Assembly (NCBI GenBank): GCA_016178305.1
Contig: JACOTM010000043.1
Location: 1 to 51,138, forward strand
Length of the DNA stretch: 51,138 nucleotides
Reading direction: 5' to 3'
Source of the DNA: Flavobacteriia bacterium
GTDB lineage: Bacteria > Bacteroidota > Bacteroidia > Flavobacteriales_D > Crocinitomicaceae
Shown: in pieces, positions 44,257-51,138 of the stretch
How the letters are laid out: each line of letters begins with the position of its first letter
Position numbering within the stretch: position 1 is the first letter of the stretch
Program-made: the position numbers and the translations under genes
The notes under the pieces: generated by a model
The model's database searches: none
What the model was told of the DNA's origin: nothing
What the model saw: only the letters and a program-made list of their open reading frames with translations

Positions 44257-45102
44257 TTAGTGTTTAATATCCAATGTTTGATATTTCTTCACAACTTCGC
44301 CTGCTTTAGATTTAGCTAATATAAAATAGATATAAGTACCAGAATTTACTAAATCACCATTTAAATTAATTCCGTCCCATTTAAAATTAGGATCTTCAGA
44401 AGTAAATACTGTTTTATTTGTTTGATCCATAATTACAATTGAAAAATCATTTAATCCTTCAGATTCAATAAAAAACAAATCATTTGTTCCATCATTATTT
44501 GGAGAAAAAACATTTGTCAATTTTATTGTATATTCTTCTATTTTATTTTGTTTAGGATGAATGAATTCATCTTTAGCAGGTAAAACTTTTTGTTCTTCTT
44601 TGTTTTCCTCTATATGTGTGGTAGAGGAAGAAATATTATTTTCATTCGTTATTTGTGGAATAGACGTCTCGTTTGAAATAATATTTATTGGGTTGTTTAT
44701 TAATAATATATTGGGTACTGTAGGTAATATACAAATAGATCCAATATTATCTTTATTATTGTTAGCAACTGTCGTTTGATTGTGTTGTAAATTATTCGTG
44801 ATAATTTTTTGATCTTCTATTTGAATTTTATTCTCTATATTTTGAATTGAATTTTGCGTTTTAGTAGGTTTTACAGTTGTTTGAGAATTAGTAGTAATTA
44901 GATAAGCGCCAACAATAGTAGCAGCGGTAATAGAAGAACCAATAATTATTTTTGATAATACAGAAATACCTGTAGCTGTTGAACTAGCAGCAGTAGGAAT
45001 TTGACTAGAAATACTAGTCCATAAATTTTCATTAACTGGAAGTTCTAAATCTTTCAATTTTTCTGAAAATATATCTTTCAATAAGTCTTTATCTCCCATC
45101 AC
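44257..45102 (-). CDS. Anti-sigma-like membrane protein carrying a CHU_C (gliding-motility/T9SS type B) C-terminal domain
   Basis: The 281-residue protein has an N-terminal cytosolic segment of about 45 residues (LLKDIFSEKLKDLELPVNEN, LWTSISSQIP) typical of short anti-sigma factors in Bacteroidota, one membrane helix at about 48-70 (SKIIIGSSITAATIVGAYLI), a low-complexity Asn/Thr/Ile linker, and a C-terminal domain (about 195-281) with the CHU_C pattern: LTNVFSPNNDGTNDLFFIES, KWDGINLNGDLVNSGTYIYF and a final VVKKYQTLDIKH. CHU_C domains normally guide T9SS cargo, but here there is no cleavable signal peptide, so the domain should stay anchored in the periplasm. The start overlaps the sigma factor gene by 14 bases. 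Confidence 0.75.
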   Translation of the reverse strand: MMGDKDLLKDIFSEKLKDLELPVNENLWTSISSQIPTAASSTATGISVLSKIIIGSSITAATIVGAYLITTNSQTTVKPTKTQNSIQNIENKIQIEDQKIITNNLQHNQTTVANNNKDNIGSICILPTVPNILLINNPINIISNETSIPQITNENNISSSTTHIEENKEEQKVLPAKDEFIHPKQNKIEEYTIKLTNVFSPNNDGTNDLFFIESEGLNDFSIVIMDQTNKTVFTSEDPNFKWDGINLNGDLVNSGTYIYFILAKSKAGEVVKKYQTLDIKH

Positions 45103-45625
45103 CTGTAATTTCTAATTTTGATCTTAAATAAGCCTTTGCTCGCATATACTGAGATTTAGAAGTACTTTCTGAAATCCCAAGTGTATCTGCTATTTCTTGA
45201 TGACTATATCCTTCAATCGCAAACATGTTAAAAACAACTTTATACCCGTCTGGCATAGCATTTATCAATTTTAATAAATCTTCTGCCATCATCCCTTCTA
45301 AAACATAATCATTTCCACCTACTTGATAATCAATAGAATCTAATTGAATATCTTGCATAAATTTGGAGTTTTTTCGAATATGATCCAAAGCTGTGTTTAC
45401 CATTATTCTTCGAATCCATCCTTCTAACGAACCTGAATGATTAAAGTCTTTTAATTTTGTAAAAACTTTCACAAAACCATCTTGTAAAACATCTTCAGAT
45501 TCATCTTGATTTTTAGAATAGCGGTTACAAACAGCCATCATTTTCTTTGAAAACTTTTCAAACAACATGTACTGTGCTTTAGCATTTCCTTTAACACATT
45601 CATTAATTAATGTAATTTCATCCAT
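45089..45625 (-). CDS. ECF-type RNA polymerase sigma factor
   Basis: The 178-residue protein has sigma region 2 (YMLFEKFSKKMMAVCNRYSK, DESEDVLQDGFVKVFTKLKD, WIRRIMVNTALDHIRKN) and sigma region 4 (DGYKVVFNMFAIEGYSHQEI, ADTLGISESTSKSQYMRAKA), the layout of ECF sigma factors. Its stop overlaps the gene of the anti-sigma-like CHU_C protein by 14 bases, so the pair is co-translated and the second protein is the probable regulator. A TAACTTTG element on the minus strand at 45713-45720 could drive it, although 88 nt upstream. Confidence 0.9.
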   Translation of the reverse strand: MDEITLINECVKGNAKAQYMLFEKFSKKMMAVCNRYSKNQDESEDVLQDGFVKVFTKLKDFNHSGSLEGWIRRIMVNTALDHIRKNSKFMQDIQLDSIDYQVGGNDYVLEGMMAEDLLKLINAMPDGYKVVFNMFAIEGYSHQEIADTLGISESTSKSQYMRAKAYLRSKLEITGDGR

Positions 45626-45723
45626 TGCACATGTACTTCTAGGAAGACGATAATTGATATTTTATAGTTGCATTGAATCCTTAAAAAAGAATTAATTTCG
45701 TTTACTACTAAACAAAGTTAATA

Positions 45724-46953
45724 ATGAAATCAATATTCACTTATTCATTTCTTCTCTTATTTGCAAAATTTGGCATTGCACATCAAGATTTTAGAATAAA
45801 AGAAGGAAATTGGAGTGCTAAACTACTACTCAACGAGAAAGATGAATTACCTTTCAAATTAATCATTCAAAAGGTAAAATCAAAGTATCAATTTATTATT
45901 TGTAATGCTTCTGAAAAAATTACATTAACAGATCTCGAAAAAAAAGGAGATAGTTTGATAGTTAGCTTTCCAACATTTAACTCAAAATTGTTCTTTAAAA
46001 TTCATACTAAAAAAGAACTAAAAGGATATTGGCTTAACTATAATAAATCAAACAACTATAAAATTCCATTTAGTGCATATTTTAATTATGAAACTAGATT
46101 TTCAAATCAAACCAATGATACACAAACATCAATAATTAATGGAAAGTGGAAAGTAATTTTTGACCCAAATACAAATGATGCGTACCCTTCTATAGGTTTA
46201 TTTTCACAAAATAATCAATCCATAAGTGGAACATTTTTAACCGAAACAGGTGATTATCGATATTTAGAAGGAAATCAATTTGGAAATCAATTGTTTTTAT
46301 CTTGTTTTGATGGATCCCATGCTTTTTTGTTTGTTGCTGAATTAAAAAATGATTCATTGAAAGGGCGTTTTTTAAGTGGTAAACATTTCGAAGGATTATG
46401 GGAAGCAACTAAAAACGATTCATTTCAATTAAATGATCCTTATTCAATAACCAAAATTCAAACTACTGAACCTTTCCATTTTCAATTAAAAGATATTAAT
46501 GGAAAAGATTTTTCCTTTCCAAATCAACAATTTGAAAATAAAGTTGTTATAATTCAAATTATGGGAACTTGGTGTCCAAATTGTATGGATGAAACAAGGT
46601 ATTATAAAGAACTTTATGAAAAATATCATTCCAAAGGTTTAGAAATAATATCAATAGGATACGAAGTTGGTGCAACGTTTGAAGATTATGCAAAAAAAAT
46701 TGCCCTACTTAAAGAAAGATTAAATTTAAATTTTACTTTTTTAGTAGGAGGAAATGCAAGTAAATCCTTAGCATCTGAACAATTTTCTATGTTGAATGAA
46801 GTTATTTCTTTTCCGACGTCGATTTTTTTAAATAAAGATGGAATTGTAAAAAGAGTTCATACAGGATTTAATGGACCAGGTACAGGCGAATATTATACAG
46901 AATATGTAGAAAAAACAAATCTATTGATTGAGGCTATGTTGATGGAGAAATGA
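45724..46953 (+). CDS. Exported TlpA/ResA-like thioredoxin-fold protein
   Basis: The 409-residue protein has a signal peptide (SIFTYSFLLLFAKFGIAH), a long beta-rich N-terminal part (about 25-240, KLIIQKVKSKYQFIICNASE, GKWKVIFDPNTNDAYPSIGL), and a C-terminal thioredoxin domain of the TlpA group from about 252. The redox motif is W283-C-P-N-C287 in GTWCPNCMDETRYYKEL, and the cis-Pro region is ISFPTSIFLNKDG. It probably reduces or oxidises envelope thiols. It is divergent from the sigma factor gene, and a 21-bp inverted repeat separates it from rpiB. Confidence 0.85.
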   Translation: MKSIFTYSFLLLFAKFGIAHQDFRIKEGNWSAKLLLNEKDELPFKLIIQKVKSKYQFIICNASEKITLTDLEKKGDSLIVSFPTFNSKLFFKIHTKKELKGYWLNYNKSNNYKIPFSAYFNYETRFSNQTNDTQTSIINGKWKVIFDPNTNDAYPSIGLFSQNNQSISGTFLTETGDYRYLEGNQFGNQLFLSCFDGSHAFLFVAELKNDSLKGRFLSGKHFEGLWEATKNDSFQLNDPYSITKIQTTEPFHFQLKDINGKDFSFPNQQFENKVVIIQIMGTWCPNCMDETRYYKELYEKYHSKGLEIISIGYEVGATFEDYAKKIALLKERLNLNFTFLVGGNASKSLASEQFSMLNEVISFPTSIFLNKDGIVKRVHTGFNGPGTGEYYTEYVEKTNLLIEAMLMEK

Positions 46954-46973
46954 AGTTATAAGATCAAGATTTT

Positions 46974-47031
46974 AAGATTCAAGATATTAAGACTATAATC
47001 GTAAAAAATAAGTCTTAATATCTTGAATCTT
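46974..47031. repeat. Perfect 21-bp inverted repeat between converging genes
   Basis: Arms at 46974-46994 (AAGATTCAAGATATTAAGAC plus T) and 47011-47031 are exact inverse copies with a 16-nt loop. It lies between the 3' ends of the TlpA-like gene and rpiB, so it may be a shared bidirectional transcript end despite its AT-rich stem. Confidence 0.7.
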
Positions 47032-47047
47032 TCAGTCTTAAATCTAT

Positions 47048-47488
47048 CTATATACAAGCAATTTTATCAACTCTATTTTGATGTCTTCCTCCTTCAAATT
47101 CAGTTGAAAAGAAAGTATCAACCATTTCTATCCCTTCATCTATTGAAATAAAACGAGCAGGTAATACAATGATATTTGCATCATTATGTTGTCTTGCTAA
47201 TTCAGCTATTTCTTTTTTCCAACACAAAGCAGCACGTATTCCTTGATGTTTATTTGCTGTCATATTAATACCATTACCAGAGCCACAAATCAGAATTCCT
47301 TTCATTCCTTTACTTTCTTCTACTAAAGAAGCAACAGGATGTGCATAATCAGGATAATCAATACTAGCAGTAGAGTGACATCCAAAATCTTTTACTTCGT
47401 AACCTTTATCTATTAAATAAGATTTCAGTATTTCTTTTAATTCATAACCTGCATGGTCTGCTCCAATTGGAATAATAACTTTACTCAT
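47048..47488 (-). CDS. rpiB: Ribose-5-phosphate isomerase B
   Basis: The enzyme interconverts ribose 5-phosphate and ribulose 5-phosphate in the pentose phosphate pathway. The 146-residue length is normal. Visible are IPIGADHAGYELKE (phosphate binding), the active Cys in LICGSGNGINMTANK, GIRAALCWKKEIAELARQHN and the C-terminal EFEGGRHQNRVDKI. A perfect -7 element TAACTTTG lies upstream on the minus strand. Confidence 0.96.
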   Translation of the reverse strand: MSKVIIPIGADHAGYELKEILKSYLIDKGYEVKDFGCHSTASIDYPDYAHPVASLVEESKGMKGILICGSGNGINMTANKHQGIRAALCWKKEIAELARQHNDANIIVLPARFISIDEGIEMVDTFFSTEFEGGRHQNRVDKIACI

Positions 47489-47507
47489 AAATGATTTTAT
47501 TTTTTTA

Positions 47508-47515
47508 CAAAGTTA
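47508..47515 (-). promoter_or_regulatory. -7 element of rpiB
   Basis: CAAAGTTA on the plus strand is TAACTTTG on the minus strand, 19 nt before the ATG at 47488. Confidence 0.6.
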
Positions 47516-48207
47516 ATTAGAAAGTAGTATTTTAGATTTTTTACAAGTTTAATTTATTCGAATTAACAAAAAAATAATGTTTTTTAATCCTATTAACAAT
47601 CAGAAGAAGATATAAACAATCAATCAATTATACTATTTTTTAATGCTTGAAATAGAAGAGGTTGATAAAATAAAATTTACACATAAACTAAGATAAAAAT
47701 GTTAATATCTGTGCATAACTAATCATAGATATAATTAGGAAAAATGAAAAATAATTCCAAACCAAATAGTATTTGAATAAACAATTAAAACTTTAGGCGA
47801 GTTATTCAAAAACAATGAACGTTTTTAACACAGAGATTATATAAATTTTATAAAAAAGTAATAAACAATTCAATGAAAGTATAATTTTGTTAATAACCCT
47901 ATAACTATCTGATAAACTTATAAATTAAATAAAGTACTTTTGTTCATAATAAGTCTTAAAAATTTGATAAGTCATAATAACAATAAATAGAGATTCTTTT
48001 TTTACACATATTAACATTGCTAATAAATAAAATAAGTTTTCTTTTTTAAAAAATTCTTTATTTAATTTATATTATAAAAAAGCTATTGTGAGAGATTAGG
48101 ATAATTAAAATTTAAAATGTACATTCAATACAATTCCATTTAAAACAAGGATAAACAATAATTAATTAACTGATATTTAAATAATTAAAAAAATATAATC
48201 AATTAAA
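47516..48207. other. 690-bp very AT-rich gene-free region, candidate replication origin or long regulatory leader
   Basis: No frame of useful length exists on either strand. It contains two 9-mers fitting the DnaA box consensus TTWTNCACA (TGTGCATAA at 47710-47718 on the minus strand, TTTTACACA at 48000-48008 on the plus strand), a one-mismatch version ATTTACACA at 47675-47683, and four copies of ATAAACAAT (47612, 47777, 47861, 48151). The rest is almost pure A/T. No promoter could be assigned to the kinase gene downstream. Confidence 0.5.
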
Positions 48208-51138
48208 ATGTTTGAACGCTTTGCCATTTTTAAAGTAGCTGAAAAACAATTTTTCAATTATTATGAAAAAGAAAATGATTTTCATCGCCTAGCTATTTTT
48301 TATAGTATAGGTGCATTAATAGTTGCCCCCATATTTTGTTTATTAGCTTACAATTCTGAAATACCATCGATTTATTTTAATATTTGTTTATCATTTACTA
48401 TTGCATTTCCAATATATATAATTATTTGTTGGTGGTTTGTTCAACTTAGAAATTACCTGATTTATTTTTTCATTATTCATTTATTTGTTAGTACATATTT
48501 TGCATTTGAAGATTTAGTTTATTCGAATTTTGATTTAATAAATTTTATTTACTTTTTTGTTTTATTTACGATTTGTTCTCATATCATTCAGCGACTAATT
48601 CCAACTTTAATTTACATTGCTTATTGCATTGGTTTATTGATTTATGGTTTTAATTATGTAGATCAACCTGAATTAACGAAAGAAAATGTTATTATAATTT
48701 TTTCTATTTTTTCAATAGCAACAATTTTAGTTTTATTATCTCGAATTCGATTAATTAATAATGTTCAAGATTATTCAGACTATTTAAAAAAAATTGTCAA
48801 TAAACCTGGCTCAGGATTTATATTGTTCAAATTAAGAAATTCAAATGAAGACATTATCGATTTTAATCAAAAGACAAATAATCTTTTTGAAATTGACAAT
48901 AATGATGAAAAAAAACGGCATCAAATGTTTTTTAGTTTTTTTTCTTTGGATGAAAAATTAACCATTCAAAATCAAACAATTGATGATACTTTTTATAAAA
49001 GAGTAGAATTAAATCATGCAAATAGTATTCGAACTTTAGAATTAAAAATTGTTTTATTGGTTTTAAAAAGTGGTAAATATTGGTTGTGTCGTTTAGAAGA
49101 TATTACAGAAAATGTTTCTAAACAATTGGAATTAACCAATAGAGAAAAAAAATACAGAGATTTGTATTATAAAAATCAAGCGGGAGTATTTACTTTAAAC
49201 AAATATTCTGTTTTACTAGATTGTAATGAAGCGTTTTTAAAAATTTTCGAGAATGAATTTTCGATTAATGAACCATTTTTTAGAGCAAAAGATATTGAAT
49301 CATGGAATCGTTTGTTGATATATTTAGAAGAACATGAAACATTAAGAAATGAAAAATTTGAAATTAAATTAAATTCTGGTAAGGCTAAAACATTGATATT
49401 TAATTGGTATATAGACAGAATTAATTCATATATCGAAGGAACAGTAATTGATATTACCAAAGTTGAAAATGCATCAAAAGCAATTCAGTTAAGTGAAGAA
49501 AAATTTAGATTGATTTATGAAGAATCAAATGATGCTATTTTTCTTTTAAAAGATTTTAGAATTATTGATACAAATAGAAAAGGTATTCAAATTTTTGGAT
49601 TTTCAAGAAATGAATTATTAAATACAGATTTATATGATTTATCAAATAATCCTTCAGACGATAAAAAAGAAAGTTTTGAGCATATTTTAAATGAGTTAAA
49701 TCATTCTAAAAATATTCGTTTTAATTGGACTTTTAAAGGATATTCACATATAATTGAAGCTGAAATATCTATTGTTGAGCTGAAAGTAGAAAAAGAAATA
49801 TTATATCAATGTGTTATTAGAGATGTAACAGAAAAAAATAAAAATATTAGAGCATTAGAAACGAGTCAGCAGAATTATAAATCGATTTTAGAAAACACAC
49901 CAGAAGGATTTTTAATAGTAAAAAACGATAAAGTAATTTTTGCAAATCCAGAAATATTTAGGTTATGTAACGTATATGATAAAGAGAAATTAGATATTTT
50001 TCAATTATTTCATAATTCAGACCAGGAGCGATTTAATGAAATTTACCAGGAGCATATATTTTCAAAAAGTATCCAAGAGAAACAATTATCCATTCAACAT
50101 TCCAATGAATTAATTACGAATGTAGATGTTACATTAGTAAAAACAACTTTTGGTGGAGATGATGCAACTTTACTTATTATCAAAGATGTTTCGGTTCAAA
50201 ATAAACTATCTAAAGAAATTTTACGTGCAGAAATAGCAGAAGAAACAAATAAAATATTAAAAGAAGAAATATCTGAAAGAATAAAAACAGAAAAATTATT
50301 ACAAGATCAGTATTTAAGAAGTAAAGCAATTTTTGATAGTTCTTCTAATACTTTACTGTTTATTTTTGATATGAATCATAAAATTTCTTCTTTTAACAAA
50401 CACAGTGAAAATTATTTTTATCAATTAACAGGAAAAAAATTAGAAGAAAATCAATTGTATGGAGTTGTATTTTTAGAATTATTTAAACCGAAACAATTAC
50501 GTTATTTTCAACATTTATTGAATCATGTTAAAAAAGGAAAATCTGAAAGAATTGAAATAAAATTTATTAATAATGATACTAAACATTGGTTAGAATTATT
50601 TATAAATCCAATTTTTGATACAGAAGGAAAAGTATATGAAATTTCAATGGTTGCGCATGATATTACAGAGAAAAAAAGAAATGAAAAAGAAATTGTAGCC
50701 TCTTTACAAGAGAAAGAAATTTTATTAAAAGAAATACATCATCGTGTAAAAAATAATTTACAAATTATATCAAGTATTTTGAATTTACAAAGTTCATTTG
50801 TTCAAGATCAAAAAATATTAGATATTCTACAAGATAGTAGAAATAGAATCCGTTCAATGGCAATGATTCATGAGAGTTTATATCGAACAACTAATTTTTC
50901 ATCCATTAATTTTTCAAATTATATTTATAATATTTCTAGTAATTTATTAGCAACTTATCGAATCAATGAAGAAAATATTAATTTTAAATCGAATTTAAAT
51001 TCTGTAGATTTAATTTTAGATCAAGCAATCCCTTGTGGATTGATGGTTAACGAGTTAATTACAAACGCAATTAAATATGCATTTCCAAATAATTTAAAAG
51101 GTGAAATAAAAATAAGTTTGGAAGAAAAAGAAAATACC
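48208..51138 (+). CDS. Membrane-bound multi-PAS histidine kinase, HisKA_2 type (3' end beyond window)
   Basis: The frame is open from the ATG at 48208 to the end (about 977 residues). Six hydrophobic helices occupy residues about 25-190 (FYSIGALIVAPIFCLLAYNS, FPIYIIICWWFVQL, LVLLSRIRLI). Then come four or five PAS-like modules, beginning near residues 195, 315, 428 (EKFRLIYEESNDAIFLLKD), 555 (SILENTPEGFLIVKNDKVI) and 704 (AIFDSSSNTLLFIFDMNHKI), with a coiled linker at 665-695. The transmitter is HisKA_2: LLKEIHHRVKNNLQIISSIL (H844/H845), followed by RIRSMAMIHESLYR and the N box CGLMVNELITNAIKYAFPNN. The ATP lid lies beyond the window. It faces no regulator gene in view. Signal unknown. Confidence 0.9.
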   Translation, partial: MFERFAIFKVAEKQFFNYYEKENDFHRLAIFYSIGALIVAPIFCLLAYNSEIPSIYFNICLSFTIAFPIYIIICWWFVQLRNYLIYFFIIHLFVSTYFAFEDLVYSNFDLINFIYFFVLFTICSHIIQRLIPTLIYIAYCIGLLIYGFNYVDQPELTKENVIIIFSIFSIATILVLLSRIRLINNVQDYSDYLKKIVNKPGSGFILFKLRNSNEDIIDFNQKTNNLFEIDNNDEKKRHQMFFSFFSLDEKLTIQNQTIDDTFYKRVELNHANSIRTLELKIVLLVLKSGKYWLCRLEDITENVSKQLELTNREKKYRDLYYKNQAGVFTLNKYSVLLDCNEAFLKIFENEFSINEPFFRAKDIESWNRLLIYLEEHETLRNEKFEIKLNSGKAKTLIFNWYIDRINSYIEGTVIDITKVENASKAIQLSEEKFRLIYEESNDAIFLLKDFRIIDTNRKGIQIFGFSRNELLNTDLYDLSNNPSDDKKESFEHILNELNHSKNIRFNWTFKGYSHIIEAEISIVELKVEKEILYQCVIRDVTEKNKNIRALETSQQNYKSILENTPEGFLIVKNDKVIFANPEIFRLCNVYDKEKLDIFQLFHNSDQERFNEIYQEHIFSKSIQEKQLSIQHSNELITNVDVTLVKTTFGGDDATLLIIKDVSVQNKLSKEILRAEIAEETNKILKEEISERIKTEKLLQDQYLRSKAIFDSSSNTLLFIFDMNHKISSFNKHSENYFYQLTGKKLEENQLYGVVFLELFKPKQLRYFQHLLNHVKKGKSERIEIKFINNDTKHWLELFINPIFDTEGKVYEISMVAHDITEKKRNEKEIVASLQEKEILLKEIHHRVKNNLQIISSILNLQSSFVQDQKILDILQDSRNRIRSMAMIHESLYRTTNFSSINFSNYIYNISSNLLATYRINEENINFKSNLNSVDLILDQAIPCGLMVNELITNAIKYAFPNNLKGEIKISLEEKENT

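Overview
The window is a low-GC (about 30%) chromosomal stretch from a member of the Bacteroidota, most likely a Flavobacteriales-type lineage. Supporting signs are promoters of the TAnnTTTG type with almost no Shine-Dalgarno sequences, a type IX secretion (T9SS) sorting domain on a giant surface protein, a gliding-motility (CHU_C) domain, the long IspG, a DUF4175 protein, and a KdpD/KdpE-like pair. The species cannot be fixed from the sequence alone. Gene content is mostly housekeeping, with accessory patches.

Layout. 1-1388: tandem lipoprotein genes with almost identical front halves and divergent or broken tails. 1571-5093: an exported vWA-like protein, a TPR/DinB-like pair on the minus strand and a small lipoprotein. 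5162-10878: prs, rplY (interrupted by an in-frame stop) and ileS (with an enlarged editing region). 10929-12200: three 31-bp palindromes in front of an AAA/DUF4143 ATPase. 12200-12462 and 24083-24183: two related MITE-like inverted-repeat elements, each sitting exactly on the stop codon of the upstream gene. 12608-18034: an 1808-residue T9SS-exported protein. 18197-26162: an unknown exported protein, an S9 peptidase, a VanZ-like protein, an aldehyde dehydrogenase and a YgiQ radical-SAM protein. 26243-33058 (all minus): kup, a Fic protein with a probable autoregulatory operator, a KdpE/KdpD-like pair, an S4 protein, a YjbR-like protein and a fatty acid desaturase. 33300-35237: ispG. 35424-38445: mnmG, ybeY and an RsbW-like kinase, with four parS-like palindromes in 2.2 kb. 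38459-41824: DUF4175 protein. 42061-44119: gltX (frameshifted in an A10 run), folB and tRNA-Cys. 44257-47488: an anti-sigma-like protein with a CHU_C domain, an ECF sigma factor, a TlpA-like protein and rpiB. 47489-48207: a very AT-rich gene-free stretch with DnaA-box-like 9-mers and a repeated ATAAACAAT word. 48208-end: the start of a multi-PAS HisKA_2 histidine kinase that runs off the window.

The strongest unexplained signals are these: (i) the parS cluster around mnmG plus the AT-rich region 10 kb away, which together suggest an origin-proximal segment; (ii) the 31-bp palindrome array whose asymmetric cores flip orientation and carry promoter elements; (iii) the ECF sigma factor paired with an inner-membrane anti-sigma-like protein bearing a periplasmic CHU_C domain; (iv) the twin operator over the fic start; (v) the stop-supplying MITE pair; and (vi) two essential-type translation genes (rplY, gltX) interrupted at poly-A tracts, which are either assembly errors or cases of slippage or readthrough.
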